DNA from: Streptomyces melanogenes
Lineage (GTDB): Bacteria; Actinomycetota; Actinomycetes; Streptomycetales; Streptomycetaceae
Length of the DNA stretch: 64,000 nt
Assembly (NCBI RefSeq): GCF_014649795.1
Contig: NZ_BMTS01000008.1
Coordinates: 62,001 to 126,000 of the forward strand
Direction of reading: 5' to 3'
The notes beneath the pieces are model-generated. The model was not told the origin of the DNA. It ran no database searches and worked only from the letters and a program-made list of their open reading frames with translations. The number at the start of each line of letters is the position of its first letter. Within the stretch, counting starts at the first letter, position 1. Both the position numbers and the translations under genes were made by a program. Positions 26,356 to 34,685 of the stretch are shown here, piece after piece.

Positions 26356-27500
26356 CGGACACCGCCTTCCCCGACGGACGGCAGCGGCAGCGCGCCGCCG
26401 GGCGGCGCGGATCCGCCGTGCGCGGGGAGGATCAGGGTGCCGGGGACCGCGGCTACCTTGAGATAGACGTTGAGGTAGTCGCCCTTGACACCGGTCAGCA
26501 CCTCGTCGGTGAACGGGTACGTCATCAGCACCTGGAGCGAGGCGGGCAGGTCGCGGCCCGCGTCGGCCAGGCCCTTCAGGGTGGGCGCGAGCGCCCGCAG
26601 GTCGGCGACGAGGTCGGCCCGGGTGCGCTCGACCGTGCCGACGGCCGCCGTCGACAGCGTGTCCAGGGACTTGAGCATGGTGACGAGCGAGCCGCGCTGG
26701 TCCCGGAGCACCTTGAGGCCGGGTTCGAGCCGGTCCAGTACCGTGCCGACCTTGGTGTCCCGGGCGGCCACGGTCGACGACAGCCGGTCGAGGGCGCCGA
26801 GCGCGTCCGTGAGGTCGCCGCGGTGCGCGTCGAGGTCCTTGGCGAAGGTGGCGATCCGGGTGAGGACGGAACGGGCCGAGGACTGCCGGCCGTCGAGGGC
26901 GCGGTTCAGCTCGCGCGTGATGGTGTTGATCTGCTGCACCCCGCCGCCGTTGAGCAGCATCGACAGGGCGCCGAAGACCTCCTCGACCTCGGCGTTGCGG
27001 TTGGTGCGGGCGAGCGGGATCACCGCGCCGTCCGCCAGCGGCGCGGTGTCGCGTACGGCGGCGGCGTTGCGCAGCCCGGCGGTGTCGTTGAGGTCGGGGC
27101 GCGGCGCCAGGTCCCCGGGCGCGACGAGCTGCACGTACTTCTCGCCGAGCAGGCTGGACTGCTCCAGGTTGGCGTAGGCGTCGGCGGGGAGGCGCACCTT
27201 GCCGTTGACCTTCATGGTCACCCGGGCCAGCCAGTCGTCCCCGCTCACCGTGATCTTCTCGACCCGGCCCACCGGAACGTCGTTGACCTTGACCGACGAC
27301 TGCGGGAAGAGGCTGGTCACGTCCTTGAAGACCGCGGTGACGCGGTACGGATGGCTGCCGAGGTCGGCGCCGCCGGGCAGCGGCAGGTCCTCGATACCGT
27401 GGAACGACGGCATGCCGAACCCGCCCGGCACCATCGCGAGCCCGGTGGCGACGGCCGCGGCGCACAGCGCGAGTCCGCCCCGCGCGACGGCCCGCCTCAT
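26352..27500 (-). CDS. mceE: MceE, Mce/MlaD-domain protein
   Basis: This 382-residue MCE subunit has an N-terminal hydrophobic segment, then an MlaD domain (about 50-130, KDVTSLFPQSSVKVNDVPVG) and the coiled helical region. Mycobacterial MceE proteins are usually lipoproteins; I see no lipobox here, so this copy is probably anchored by its N-terminal helix. ATGA-type overlaps link it to mceD and mceF. Confidence 0.92.
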   Translation of the reverse strand: MRRAVARGGLALCAAAVATGLAMVPGGFGMPSFHGIEDLPLPGGADLGSHPYRVTAVFKDVTSLFPQSSVKVNDVPVGRVEKITVSGDDWLARVTMKVNGKVRLPADAYANLEQSSLLGEKYVQLVAPGDLAPRPDLNDTAGLRNAAAVRDTAPLADGAVIPLARTNRNAEVEEVFGALSMLLNGGGVQQINTITRELNRALDGRQSSARSVLTRIATFAKDLDAHRGDLTDALGALDRLSSTVAARDTKVGTVLDRLEPGLKVLRDQRGSLVTMLKSLDTLSTAAVGTVERTRADLVADLRALAPTLKGLADAGRDLPASLQVLMTYPFTDEVLTGVKGDYLNVYLKVAAVPGTLILPAHGGSAPPGGALPLPSVGEGGVR

Positions 27501-28543
27501 CGCGCGGCCCCCGGCGCGCTCCGCCCGTACGTCTCGGCGGCGGGCAGCGGCAGCAGACCCAGCTCGTTGAGGTCGGCGCGGCCGTCGATGGTGCGGGTCG
27601 CCGGGTCGTAGGCGTTCTCCAGGTTGGCGGCGGCGAGCGGAAGGGTGTCCAACGCCTCGCCCAGAGAGGCCCGTTGGTCGACGAGCGACTGGGTGAGCGC
27701 GGCGAGCCGGTCGACGTCCTTCTTCAGCCTGCCCCGGTTGTCGCGGATGAAGGTCTTCACCTGGCCCAGCGCGGTCCCGAGCTGGCGCAGCGCGGCCGCG
27801 AGGTCGTCCTTCTCGCCCGCGAGGAAGGTGGTGATGTCGCCGAGCCGCTGTTCGGTGGTGCGGACCGTGCCGTCGTTCTCCTTCAGCATGGTGACGAACG
27901 ACTGGAGTTGGCGCACGGTCCTCACCAGGTCGGCGCTGGATCCGCCGAGCACCTTGGCGGCACCGCCGAGCTGCTGGACGGTACGGCCGGCGGCGTCGCC
28001 GTTGCCCTTGAGGTTCTTGGCGCCAGTGTCGATGAGGTCCGAGAGGGCGCCCTTCTTGTTGGCGCCGTCGGGGCCGAGCGCCTCGACGAGACCGCTGACG
28101 CTCTTGGCCAGCTCGTCGACCTCCATCGGGGTCGCGGTCCGCTCACGCGGGATGACCGCCCCGTCCGCCAGCGTCGGCCCGCTACCACTGTAGGCGGGGC
28201 TGAGCTGCACGAAACGGCCGGAGACGACGCTGGGGGCGACCACGACCGCCTGCACGAGCTGCGGAATCCGTACGCCCTTCTTGACGCTCAGGCTCACCCG
28301 CACCTGTCGGCCCTCGGGCCGGATGCGGCCGACGCTGCCGACGCGTACGCCCAGGACCCGCAGGTCCGACCCTTCGTGCACGCCGACCGTCCGGTCGAAG
28401 TACGCGGTGATGTGCAGGGCGCCGTCGTCGCCCCACACGCGCACGGCGACGGCCGACACGGCGGCCGCGACCAGCAGCGCGAACGCGATGCCGAGCGCGA
28501 GGAGCTTGCGCGGCCGGGGCAGCGTGAATCGCAAGGGCCTCAA
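27497..28543 (-). CDS. mceD: MceD, Mce/MlaD-domain protein
   Basis: This 348-residue MCE subunit has one transmembrane helix (about 15-38) and an MlaD domain (about 45-120, HEGSDLRVLGVRVGSVG). A helical region with repeated coiled-coil-like heptads follows. I place the start at TTG 28543 because it forms a TTGA overlap with the mceC stop, as at the other junctions, and has a strong GGGGGGACGGAG in front. An upstream start would overlap mceC by 90 bp. Confidence 0.85.
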   Translation of the reverse strand: MRPLRFTLPRPRKLLALGIAFALLVAAAVSAVAVRVWGDDGALHITAYFDRTVGVHEGSDLRVLGVRVGSVGRIRPEGRQVRVSLSVKKGVRIPQLVQAVVVAPSVVSGRFVQLSPAYSGSGPTLADGAVIPRERTATPMEVDELAKSVSGLVEALGPDGANKKGALSDLIDTGAKNLKGNGDAAGRTVQQLGGAAKVLGGSSADLVRTVRQLQSFVTMLKENDGTVRTTEQRLGDITTFLAGEKDDLAAALRQLGTALGQVKTFIRDNRGRLKKDVDRLAALTQSLVDQRASLGEALDTLPLAAANLENAYDPATRTIDGRADLNELGLLPLPAAETYGRSAPGAAR

Positions 28544-29598
28544 CTCCGTCCCCCCTTCCCTGGTTTCGGCGGCATGCAGCCGTCCGTCGGCGGGCTGCCC
28601 GGGGGCAGATACGTCTTGGGGACGAGGCCGCACAGATAGCTGTCCATCCAGTGGCCGTTGCCCAGGGTGTTGCCGACCAGGCGGTAGTACGGGCCCGCCT
28701 GGGCCAGGATCCGGTCGAGGCCCGCCTTGTTCCTGGCCAGGACCGCCGTGACGCGGTCGAGCGAGTCCAGCGCGGGCCCGAGTCTGGCCCGGTTGTCCGC
28801 GACGACCCCGCTGAGCTGGGTGCTCAGGTTCCGCGCGCCGGTGAGCAGGCCGTGGATGGCGTCCCTGCGGTAGCCGACCTCGGCAAGGAGCTGCCCGCCG
28901 TCGGCGAGCAGGCCGCGCACCCGGTCCTTCTTGCCGTCCAGCGTCCTGGTGACCTGGTCGGTGCCCTTGAGCAGCCGGGTGATCTGCTCGTCGCGGCTCG
29001 CGATGGTCAGCGACAGGTCGGCAAGGCCCGTGACGGCCTTGTGCACGCCCGGCGGGGTGTTCCTGAAGGTGGCCGAGAGCGTCTCGAAGCTCTTGGCGAG
29101 TGTCCGTGTGTCGAGCTCGCCCACGGTCTCGCCCAGGCCGTTGAGCGCGTCGAGCACGTCGTACGGGGAGGTCGTGCGGGTGATCGGGATGCGCCGGTGC
29201 GGGTTCTGGGCGGCGGTGCCGCGCGGGTCGACCGCCAGGTACTTGGAGCCGAGGAGCGTCCTGATGGCGATCCCGACCGTACTGGCGTCGCCGACCCAGG
29301 CGTCCTTGACGGTGAAGGCCACCTTCACCTTGGGCCCGTCGAGCCCGACCGCGTTCACCTCGCCGACCTTCACGCCCGCGATGCGCACCTCGTCGCCGGG
29401 GTGGAGCCCGGCCGACTCCTTGAAGTCGGCGGTGTAGCGGGTCCCGCCGCCGAGGAACGGCAGCGCCTTGACGTTGTAGACGAGCAGCCCGATCAGGGTC
29501 ATGGAGAGCAGACCGACGACGGCGATCGCCACGGGGTGCCGCTCGGCGAGCGGTCTGCGCGCCTGCCTGCGGAGGCGCCGGATGCGTAACGGCCTCAT
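28540..29598 (-). CDS. mceC: MceC, Mce/MlaD-domain protein
   Basis: This 352-residue MCE subunit has an arginine-rich N-terminus, a transmembrane helix (about 22-42), an MlaD domain (about 50-130, HPGDEVRIAGVKVGEVN) and a long helical segment. The C-terminus is Cys- and Pro-containing (YLCGLVPKTYLPPG). The ATG overlaps the mceB stop (ATGA, 29595-29598). Confidence 0.92.
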   Translation of the reverse strand: MRPLRIRRLRRQARRPLAERHPVAIAVVGLLSMTLIGLLVYNVKALPFLGGGTRYTADFKESAGLHPGDEVRIAGVKVGEVNAVGLDGPKVKVAFTVKDAWVGDASTVGIAIRTLLGSKYLAVDPRGTAAQNPHRRIPITRTTSPYDVLDALNGLGETVGELDTRTLAKSFETLSATFRNTPPGVHKAVTGLADLSLTIASRDEQITRLLKGTDQVTRTLDGKKDRVRGLLADGGQLLAEVGYRRDAIHGLLTGARNLSTQLSGVVADNRARLGPALDSLDRVTAVLARNKAGLDRILAQAGPYYRLVGNTLGNGHWMDSYLCGLVPKTYLPPGSPPTDGCMPPKPGKGGRS

Positions 29599-30629
29599 CG
29601 GCGGCACCTCTGATCCTTGATCGCGATGCCGGTGGGAGGCGGGCTGCCGTCGTCGGTGACGACCCCCGTCACCCTCGCCTCGCAGAGGTACAGATTGAGC
29701 CAACTCCCGTACGAGACAAGGCGGGTGGCGGACTGCATCTTGGCCGGGGTGCGCCGCAGGAACTGCTCCAGGAGCGGTCCGTCGTCCGCGAGGTGGGCGG
29801 AGACGCGGCCGAGCTGGTCGATGCTGTCGCGCAGCGGCGCCCGGCCCTCGTCGAGCAGTCCGGCGGTGCTGGTGGTCAGCGCCGACAGGGAGCTGATCGC
29901 CTGCCCGATGGGCTTGCGGTCGCCGGAGAGGCCCGCCACCAGCTCGTCGAGGGTGTCGATCAGGCCGGTCAGCCGGGTCTCGCGGGTGTTGACCGTCCGC
30001 AGCACGGTGTTGAGGCTGTCGACGACCGACCCGATCACCGCGTCCTTCGCGGCGAGCGTGCTGGTGACCGACCCGATGGTGGTGACCAGGCTCTCCACGG
30101 TGGGCTCCTCACCCTGGAGCACCTGGACGACGGACCCGGCCAGCTTGTTGGTCTCGGCCGGGGAGAGCCCCTGGAACAGCGGCTGGAAGCCGTTGAACAG
30201 CTGGGTGAGGTCCAGCGCGGGCGAGGTGCGGCGCAGCGGAATGGTCCCGCCCGGCCGCATCGGCGGCTGCCCGAGCGGGCCGGTGCCGCGCTCCAGGGCG
30301 ACATAGCGCTGGCCGACCATGTTGAGGTACTTGATCGAGGCGGTGCTGGAGGCGGGCAGGACCCGGCCCCGCTGGACGGAGAACCTCACCTCCGCGTACC
30401 GCCGTTGGACGATGTCGACCGACTCGACCTGGCCGACCTTGACGCCCGCGATCCGGATCGAGTCGCCCTCGGTGAGCCCGGTGGCGTCGGTGAACCACGC
30501 CTTGTACGTGTCCTTGTCGCCCAGGCCCGTGTTGCTGATGCTCAGCGCGAGCACGGTGGTGGCCAGCACGGTGACCAGGACGAAGACCGCCGACTTGAGG
30601 AGCGGTCCGGTGAGGGGGGCCCGGTTCAC
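29595..30629 (-). CDS. mceB: MceB, Mce/MlaD-domain protein
   Basis: This 344-residue MCE subunit has a transmembrane helix (about 11-31), an MlaD domain (about 38-125, TEGDSIRIAGVKVGQVE) and a helical domain. The C-terminus contains LNLYLCEARV, typical of MceB. A GTG start overlaps the mceA stop. Confidence 0.92.
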   Translation of the reverse strand: MNRAPLTGPLLKSAVFVLVTVLATTVLALSISNTGLGDKDTYKAWFTDATGLTEGDSIRIAGVKVGQVESVDIVQRRYAEVRFSVQRGRVLPASSTASIKYLNMVGQRYVALERGTGPLGQPPMRPGGTIPLRRTSPALDLTQLFNGFQPLFQGLSPAETNKLAGSVVQVLQGEEPTVESLVTTIGSVTSTLAAKDAVIGSVVDSLNTVLRTVNTRETRLTGLIDTLDELVAGLSGDRKPIGQAISSLSALTTSTAGLLDEGRAPLRDSIDQLGRVSAHLADDGPLLEQFLRRTPAKMQSATRLVSYGSWLNLYLCEARVTGVVTDDGSPPPTGIAIKDQRCRR

Positions 30630-31936
30630 CTCAGCCTCACCTCCGCGCCCCGCAGCACCGGACCGGCGAGCACGCTCGACCAGTCGGGCAGCGCGTCCGG
30701 AGTCCGCCGCTCCCCGGCCGCGAGCACCTCGTTCACCAGGCTGTTCTCCTGCGGCGAGTTGGCCACGCCGAGCCCGCCGCCGACCGTGGCGAGCGCCGGG
30801 GACGCCGGGGGACGCCCGGACGCCGGGCCGCCGCTGTACGGGACCGGGTAGCAGGCCGGGCCGCCGGTGGCCGTGTAGCTCGGGGCGTCGTGGCCGGGCC
30901 GGTAGGCGCCCCGGTCCCGGACCACCGTCACGTCGACGTGCAGCCCCGGTTCGTCGGTGTCCTTGCCGAGGGCGCGGTCCATCGCGGGGACGAAGTCGGC
31001 CAGGGTCTTCAGGGTGCAGGGGAAGGCCGGGGCGTACCGGCCGAAGATCTGGAGGGAGGGACGGCTCGCGGCCGTGACCCGGATGAGGTTGCCCCGGTTC
31101 TGCCGGATCCAGGTGGTGAGGTCACGGGACGAGGTGGTCACCGACGCGTACACCGTGGCCAGCCGGTGCTGCTCGGCGGCGAGCGTGGCGCTGGTGGTGG
31201 TCGCGTCGTAGAGCGCGTCGACGATGTCGGGCGCCGCCTGCGCGTACCCCTCGCTCACCCGTACGAACTCCTTGATGTCCCGGTTGAGGACGGGCAGTTG
31301 CGGGTTGAACTTACCGAGATACGCGTCGAGTTGGGCCAGTGAGGCGCCGATCTTGTCGCCGCGTCCGCGCAGCGCGTCCGAGACGGCCGTGAGGGTCGCC
31401 GACAGCTTCTGCGGCTGTACGGCGGTGAGCAGCGGCAGCAGGTGGTCGAGCGCCGTCTCCAGTTCGACGGCGCCCCGGCTGCGGTCCTTCGGGATGACGC
31501 TGCCGGGCGCCAGCGGTCGGGCGGAGGGCCGGGCGGGCGGTACGAGCGCCACGTACCGCTGTCCGAAGAGCGTGGTGGGCAGCAGCTGGGCTGTTACGTC
31601 CGAGGGCACCCGGCGCAGTTGCCCCGGCTTCATGGCGAGGGTGAGCCGGGCGGTCCGGCCGTCCGTGTCGACCTTCTCGACGCGCCCGATCACCACGCCC
31701 CGCAGCTTCACGTCGGCCTGCGGGCGCATCTCGTTGCCGACCGACCCGGCCTCCACGACCACCCGGGCGGTGGACTCGAAGTCGTGGTGGTAGAAGGCGA
31801 GCGAGAGCCAGATCAGGGGGATCGGCAGCAGCAGGTACGCCAGCCCGGCCAGCCGTCGGCGGCGCGCGAGCACGGTGTCCGCCGGGCGCGCCTTCGCCGG
31901 GGCCCTCATCACCCTCTCCCGCACGGGCGCGCTCAT
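30626..31936 (-). CDS. mceA: MceA, Mce/MlaD-domain protein
   Basis: This 436-residue MCE subunit is the first of six. It has a basic cytoplasmic N-terminus, a transmembrane helix (about 25-45), an MlaD domain (about 50-135, DVKLRGVVIGRVEKV) and the helical mce region. The C-terminus is longer, Gly/Pro-rich and probably disordered. The ATG at 31936 forms an ATGA overlap with the permease stop. Mycobacterial MceA subunits contribute to the tip or substrate entry of the complex; the substrate here is unknown. Confidence 0.92.
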   Translation of the reverse strand: MSAPVRERVMRAPAKARPADTVLARRRRLAGLAYLLLPIPLIWLSLAFYHHDFESTARVVVEAGSVGNEMRPQADVKLRGVVIGRVEKVDTDGRTARLTLAMKPGQLRRVPSDVTAQLLPTTLFGQRYVALVPPARPSARPLAPGSVIPKDRSRGAVELETALDHLLPLLTAVQPQKLSATLTAVSDALRGRGDKIGASLAQLDAYLGKFNPQLPVLNRDIKEFVRVSEGYAQAAPDIVDALYDATTTSATLAAEQHRLATVYASVTTSSRDLTTWIRQNRGNLIRVTAASRPSLQIFGRYAPAFPCTLKTLADFVPAMDRALGKDTDEPGLHVDVTVVRDRGAYRPGHDAPSYTATGGPACYPVPYSGGPASGRPPASPALATVGGGLGVANSPQENSLVNEVLAAGERRTPDALPDWSSVLAGPVLRGAEVRLR

Positions 31937-32802
31937 CCCGCCACCTTCACCGTGGTCGTGGCCCCCCACAGCGCCAGGCTGAGGAAGAAGTCGGTGACGC
32001 TGATCAGCACGATCGCCGTCCGCACCGACCGGCCCACGGCCACACCGACGCCCGCCGGTCCGCCGGTGGCGCGGTAGCCGTAATAGCAGTGCGCCATGAT
32101 CACCAGGACGCTGAAGACCAGCACCTTGAGGAAGGAGAGCAGCACGTCGGTGGGGGCGAGGAAGAGGTGGAAGTAGTGGTCGTAGGTGCCGGTGGACTGG
32201 TTGTTGAAGAGCACGGTGACCATCCGGGACGCCAGGAACGACCCGAGCAGCCCGATCCCGTACAGCGGGACGATCGCCACCGCGCCCGCCACGATCCGCG
32301 TCGAGACGAGATACGGCATCGAGCGCACACCCATGCTCTCCAGCGCGTCGATCTCCTCGTTGATGCGCATCGCGCCGAGCTGGGCGGTGAAGCCCGCGCC
32401 GACTGTGGTGGACAGGGAGAGCGCGGCGACCAGCGGGGCGATTTCGCGGGTGTTGAAGTAGGCCGAGACGAAGCCGGTGAAGGCGTCGGTGCCGATCTGG
32501 CTGAGCGCCGCGTACCCCTGGAGGCCGACCACGGTTCCGGTGAAGACGGTGATGCCGATCATCACGCCGACCGTGCCACCGATGACGCTCAGCCCGCCGC
32601 TGCCGAAGGAGACCTCGGCGAGGAGGCGCTGGACCTCCTTGGGGTAGCGGCGGACCGCGCGCGGGATCCAGAGGAGGGCGCGGAGGTAGAACAGGAGCTC
32701 GTCGCCGGGGCGGTCCAGCCAGGCGAAGAGCCGGCTCGGCTCGCGTGATCCTGTGTCGGTGTCCTTGGCGGTGCGGCCGCGTGCCCGGTCCAGGAGCGCC
32801 AT
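31933..32802 (-). CDS. yrbEB: YrbEB/MlaE-family permease
   Basis: This 289-residue integral membrane permease of the MlaE family has five to six helices and the conserved EQ-loop region (MRINEEIDALESMGV). Two different YrbE proteins form the membrane channel of an Mce transporter, driven by the MceG ATPase. It starts 1 bp after the stop of the first permease gene, and its own stop overlaps mceA. Confidence 0.94.
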   Translation of the reverse strand: MALLDRARGRTAKDTDTGSREPSRLFAWLDRPGDELLFYLRALLWIPRAVRRYPKEVQRLLAEVSFGSGGLSVIGGTVGVMIGITVFTGTVVGLQGYAALSQIGTDAFTGFVSAYFNTREIAPLVAALSLSTTVGAGFTAQLGAMRINEEIDALESMGVRSMPYLVSTRIVAGAVAIVPLYGIGLLGSFLASRMVTVLFNNQSTGTYDHYFHLFLAPTDVLLSFLKVLVFSVLVIMAHCYYGYRATGGPAGVGVAVGRSVRTAIVLISVTDFFLSLALWGATTTVKVAG

Positions 32803-32803
32803 G

Positions 32804-33625
32804 TCACAGCCCCTTCGCCGGGACGAGCTGGAGGTAGAGGGCGGTAAGCACCATGTTGACGAAGAAGAGGATCAGGAAGGTGAAGACGACCGACTGGTTC
32901 ACCGCGTCCCCCACGCCCTTCGGCCCGCCCTTGGGGTTCAGGCCCCGGTGGGCGGCGACCACTCCGGCGATGAACCCGAAGAGCACCGCCTTGAGTTCGC
33001 CGATCAGCAGGTCGGAGAGCTGGGCGAGGGCGGAGAAGCTCGCCAGGTACGCACCGGGCGTGCCGTGCTGCACGATCACGGCGAAGAAGTAGCCGCCGAG
33101 CGTCCCGACCACCGAGACCAGTCCGTTGAGCAGCAGCCCGACCGACATGACCGCGAGGACCCTGGGCACCACGAGCCGCTGCACCGGCGAGACGCCCATG
33201 ACCTCCATGGCCTCCAGCTCCTCGCGGATCGTCCGCGCCCCGAGGTCCGCGCAGATCGCCGAGCCCGCGACCCCGGAGATCAGCAGCGACACGATGAGCG
33301 GACTGGCCTGCTGCACGAGCACGAGGACGCTCGCGCCGCCGGTGAAGGACTGGGCGCCGAACTGCTGGATGAGGGAACCCACTTGGAGCGCGATGACCGC
33401 GCCGAACGGGATCGTCACCAGCATCGCGGGCAGGATGGTCACACTGGCGATGAACCAGAACTGCTCGACGAACTCCCGCACCTGGAACGGCCGCCGGAAG
33501 GTGAGCCGTACGACGGTCCAGCCGAGCGCGAAGAGTCTGCCGGTCTCACGCAGCGGGTTGAGGACCCGCAGCGGCGGCCGTGCCCCGACGGCCTTCCCGG
33601 CCGCCGGCTCGGAGGGCGCGCTCAT
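32804..33625 (-). CDS. yrbEA: YrbEA/MlaE-family permease
   Basis: This 273-residue MlaE-family permease has the coupling-loop sequence TIREELEAMEVMGVSP, which contacts the ATPase in this family. It overlaps the MceG stop (33622-33625). Together with YrbEB it should make the heterodimeric membrane core. Confidence 0.94.
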   Translation of the reverse strand: MSAPSEPAAGKAVGARPPLRVLNPLRETGRLFALGWTVVRLTFRRPFQVREFVEQFWFIASVTILPAMLVTIPFGAVIALQVGSLIQQFGAQSFTGGASVLVLVQQASPLIVSLLISGVAGSAICADLGARTIREELEAMEVMGVSPVQRLVVPRVLAVMSVGLLLNGLVSVVGTLGGYFFAVIVQHGTPGAYLASFSALAQLSDLLIGELKAVLFGFIAGVVAAHRGLNPKGGPKGVGDAVNQSVVFTFLILFFVNMVLTALYLQLVPAKGL

Positions 33626-34671
33626 GCCGGTCCCCCGCCCTCGTAGGTGTGCAGGGGTCTGGTCCGTACGAGCGTGTCGGCGCCGTTGGCCGTATAGGCT
33701 TCCGCCGTGTCCCGCAGGTCCGCCTCCACGGCCGCGCGGGCGGCGGGCGGCAGCTCGTCGAGCAGCTCGCGGACCCGGGCGCGGCGGCGCTGGACCGCCC
33801 GGCGGGCGGGCAGGCCGGGGGTGGGTTTGAGCTGCGGGGCGAGGGTGCGCCGGGTGGGCGGGCCGACGACGAGGCCGTGCGAGGCCTCCTCGGCGATGGT
33901 CGCCCGGTCCTTCTCCTCCGACATGCCGATGGGCCCGGCCCTGCGCCCGTTGAGGAACTGCTCGACGACCGGCTCCTCGCTGGTCAGCAGCACCTCGCGG
34001 GGCCCGAAGGCGACCAGCTCACGGCAGAACAGCATCCCCATGTTGTCCGGCACCGTGGTCGCGATGTCGATGTTGTGGGTGACGATCAGCATCGTCGCGT
34101 CGAGCTGGGTGTTGATGTCGATGAGCAGCTGGGAGAGGTACGAGGTGCGCACCGGGTCGAGGCCGGAGTCCGGCTCGTCGCACAGGATGATCTGCGGGTC
34201 GAGGACGAGCGCCCGCGCCAGCCCGGCCCGTTTGCGCATCCCGCCGGAGATCTCGCCGGGCAGCTTCCGCTCGGCTCCGGCCAGACCCACCACCTCCATG
34301 CGCTCCATGACGATCCGGCGGATCTCCGACTCCTTCTTGCGGGTGTGCTCGCGCAGCGGGAAGGCGATGTTGTCGAAGAGGCTCATCGAGCCGAAGAGCG
34401 CCCCGTCCTGGAAGAGCAGCCCGAAGAGCTTGCGGGCCTCGTAGATGTCCTTCTCGCGGCTGTTGGCCATGTCCACGCCGTCGACGAGGACCCGGCCCCG
34501 GTCGGGGCGGAGCAGCCCGACGATCGCCTTCAGGAACACGGTCTTGCCGGTGCCGGAGGGGCCGAGCATCACGCTGATCTCGCCCGCGGGCAGGGTGAGC
34601 GTGACGTCCTGCCAGATGGTCTGCCGTCCGAAGGCCTTGGTCAGCCCCTCGACGACCACGTCGATTCCCAT
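33622..34671 (-). CDS. mceG: MceG (Mkl) ATPase of the Mce transporter
   Basis: This 349-residue ABC ATPase has Walker A GPSGTGKT (near 37-44), the signature SGGMRKRAGLARAL, Walker B IILCDEPDSGLDP and the H-loop VTHNID. MceG proteins energise all YrbE/Mce systems in a cell. In mycobacteria mceG is often unlinked, but here it lies inside the operon. The last 80 residues form a basic extension (RRTLAPQLKPTPG onward) beyond the ATPase core. The ATG at 34671 lies 14 bp after the upstream DUF6801 stop. Confidence 0.94.
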   Translation of the reverse strand: MGIDVVVEGLTKAFGRQTIWQDVTLTLPAGEISVMLGPSGTGKTVFLKAIVGLLRPDRGRVLVDGVDMANSREKDIYEARKLFGLLFQDGALFGSMSLFDNIAFPLREHTRKKESEIRRIVMERMEVVGLAGAERKLPGEISGGMRKRAGLARALVLDPQIILCDEPDSGLDPVRTSYLSQLLIDINTQLDATMLIVTHNIDIATTVPDNMGMLFCRELVAFGPREVLLTSEEPVVEQFLNGRRAGPIGMSEEKDRATIAEEASHGLVVGPPTRRTLAPQLKPTPGLPARRAVQRRRARVRELLDELPPAARAAVEADLRDTAEAYTANGADTLVRTRPLHTYEGGGPA

Positions 34672-34685
34672 GGCTTCGCGGCTCC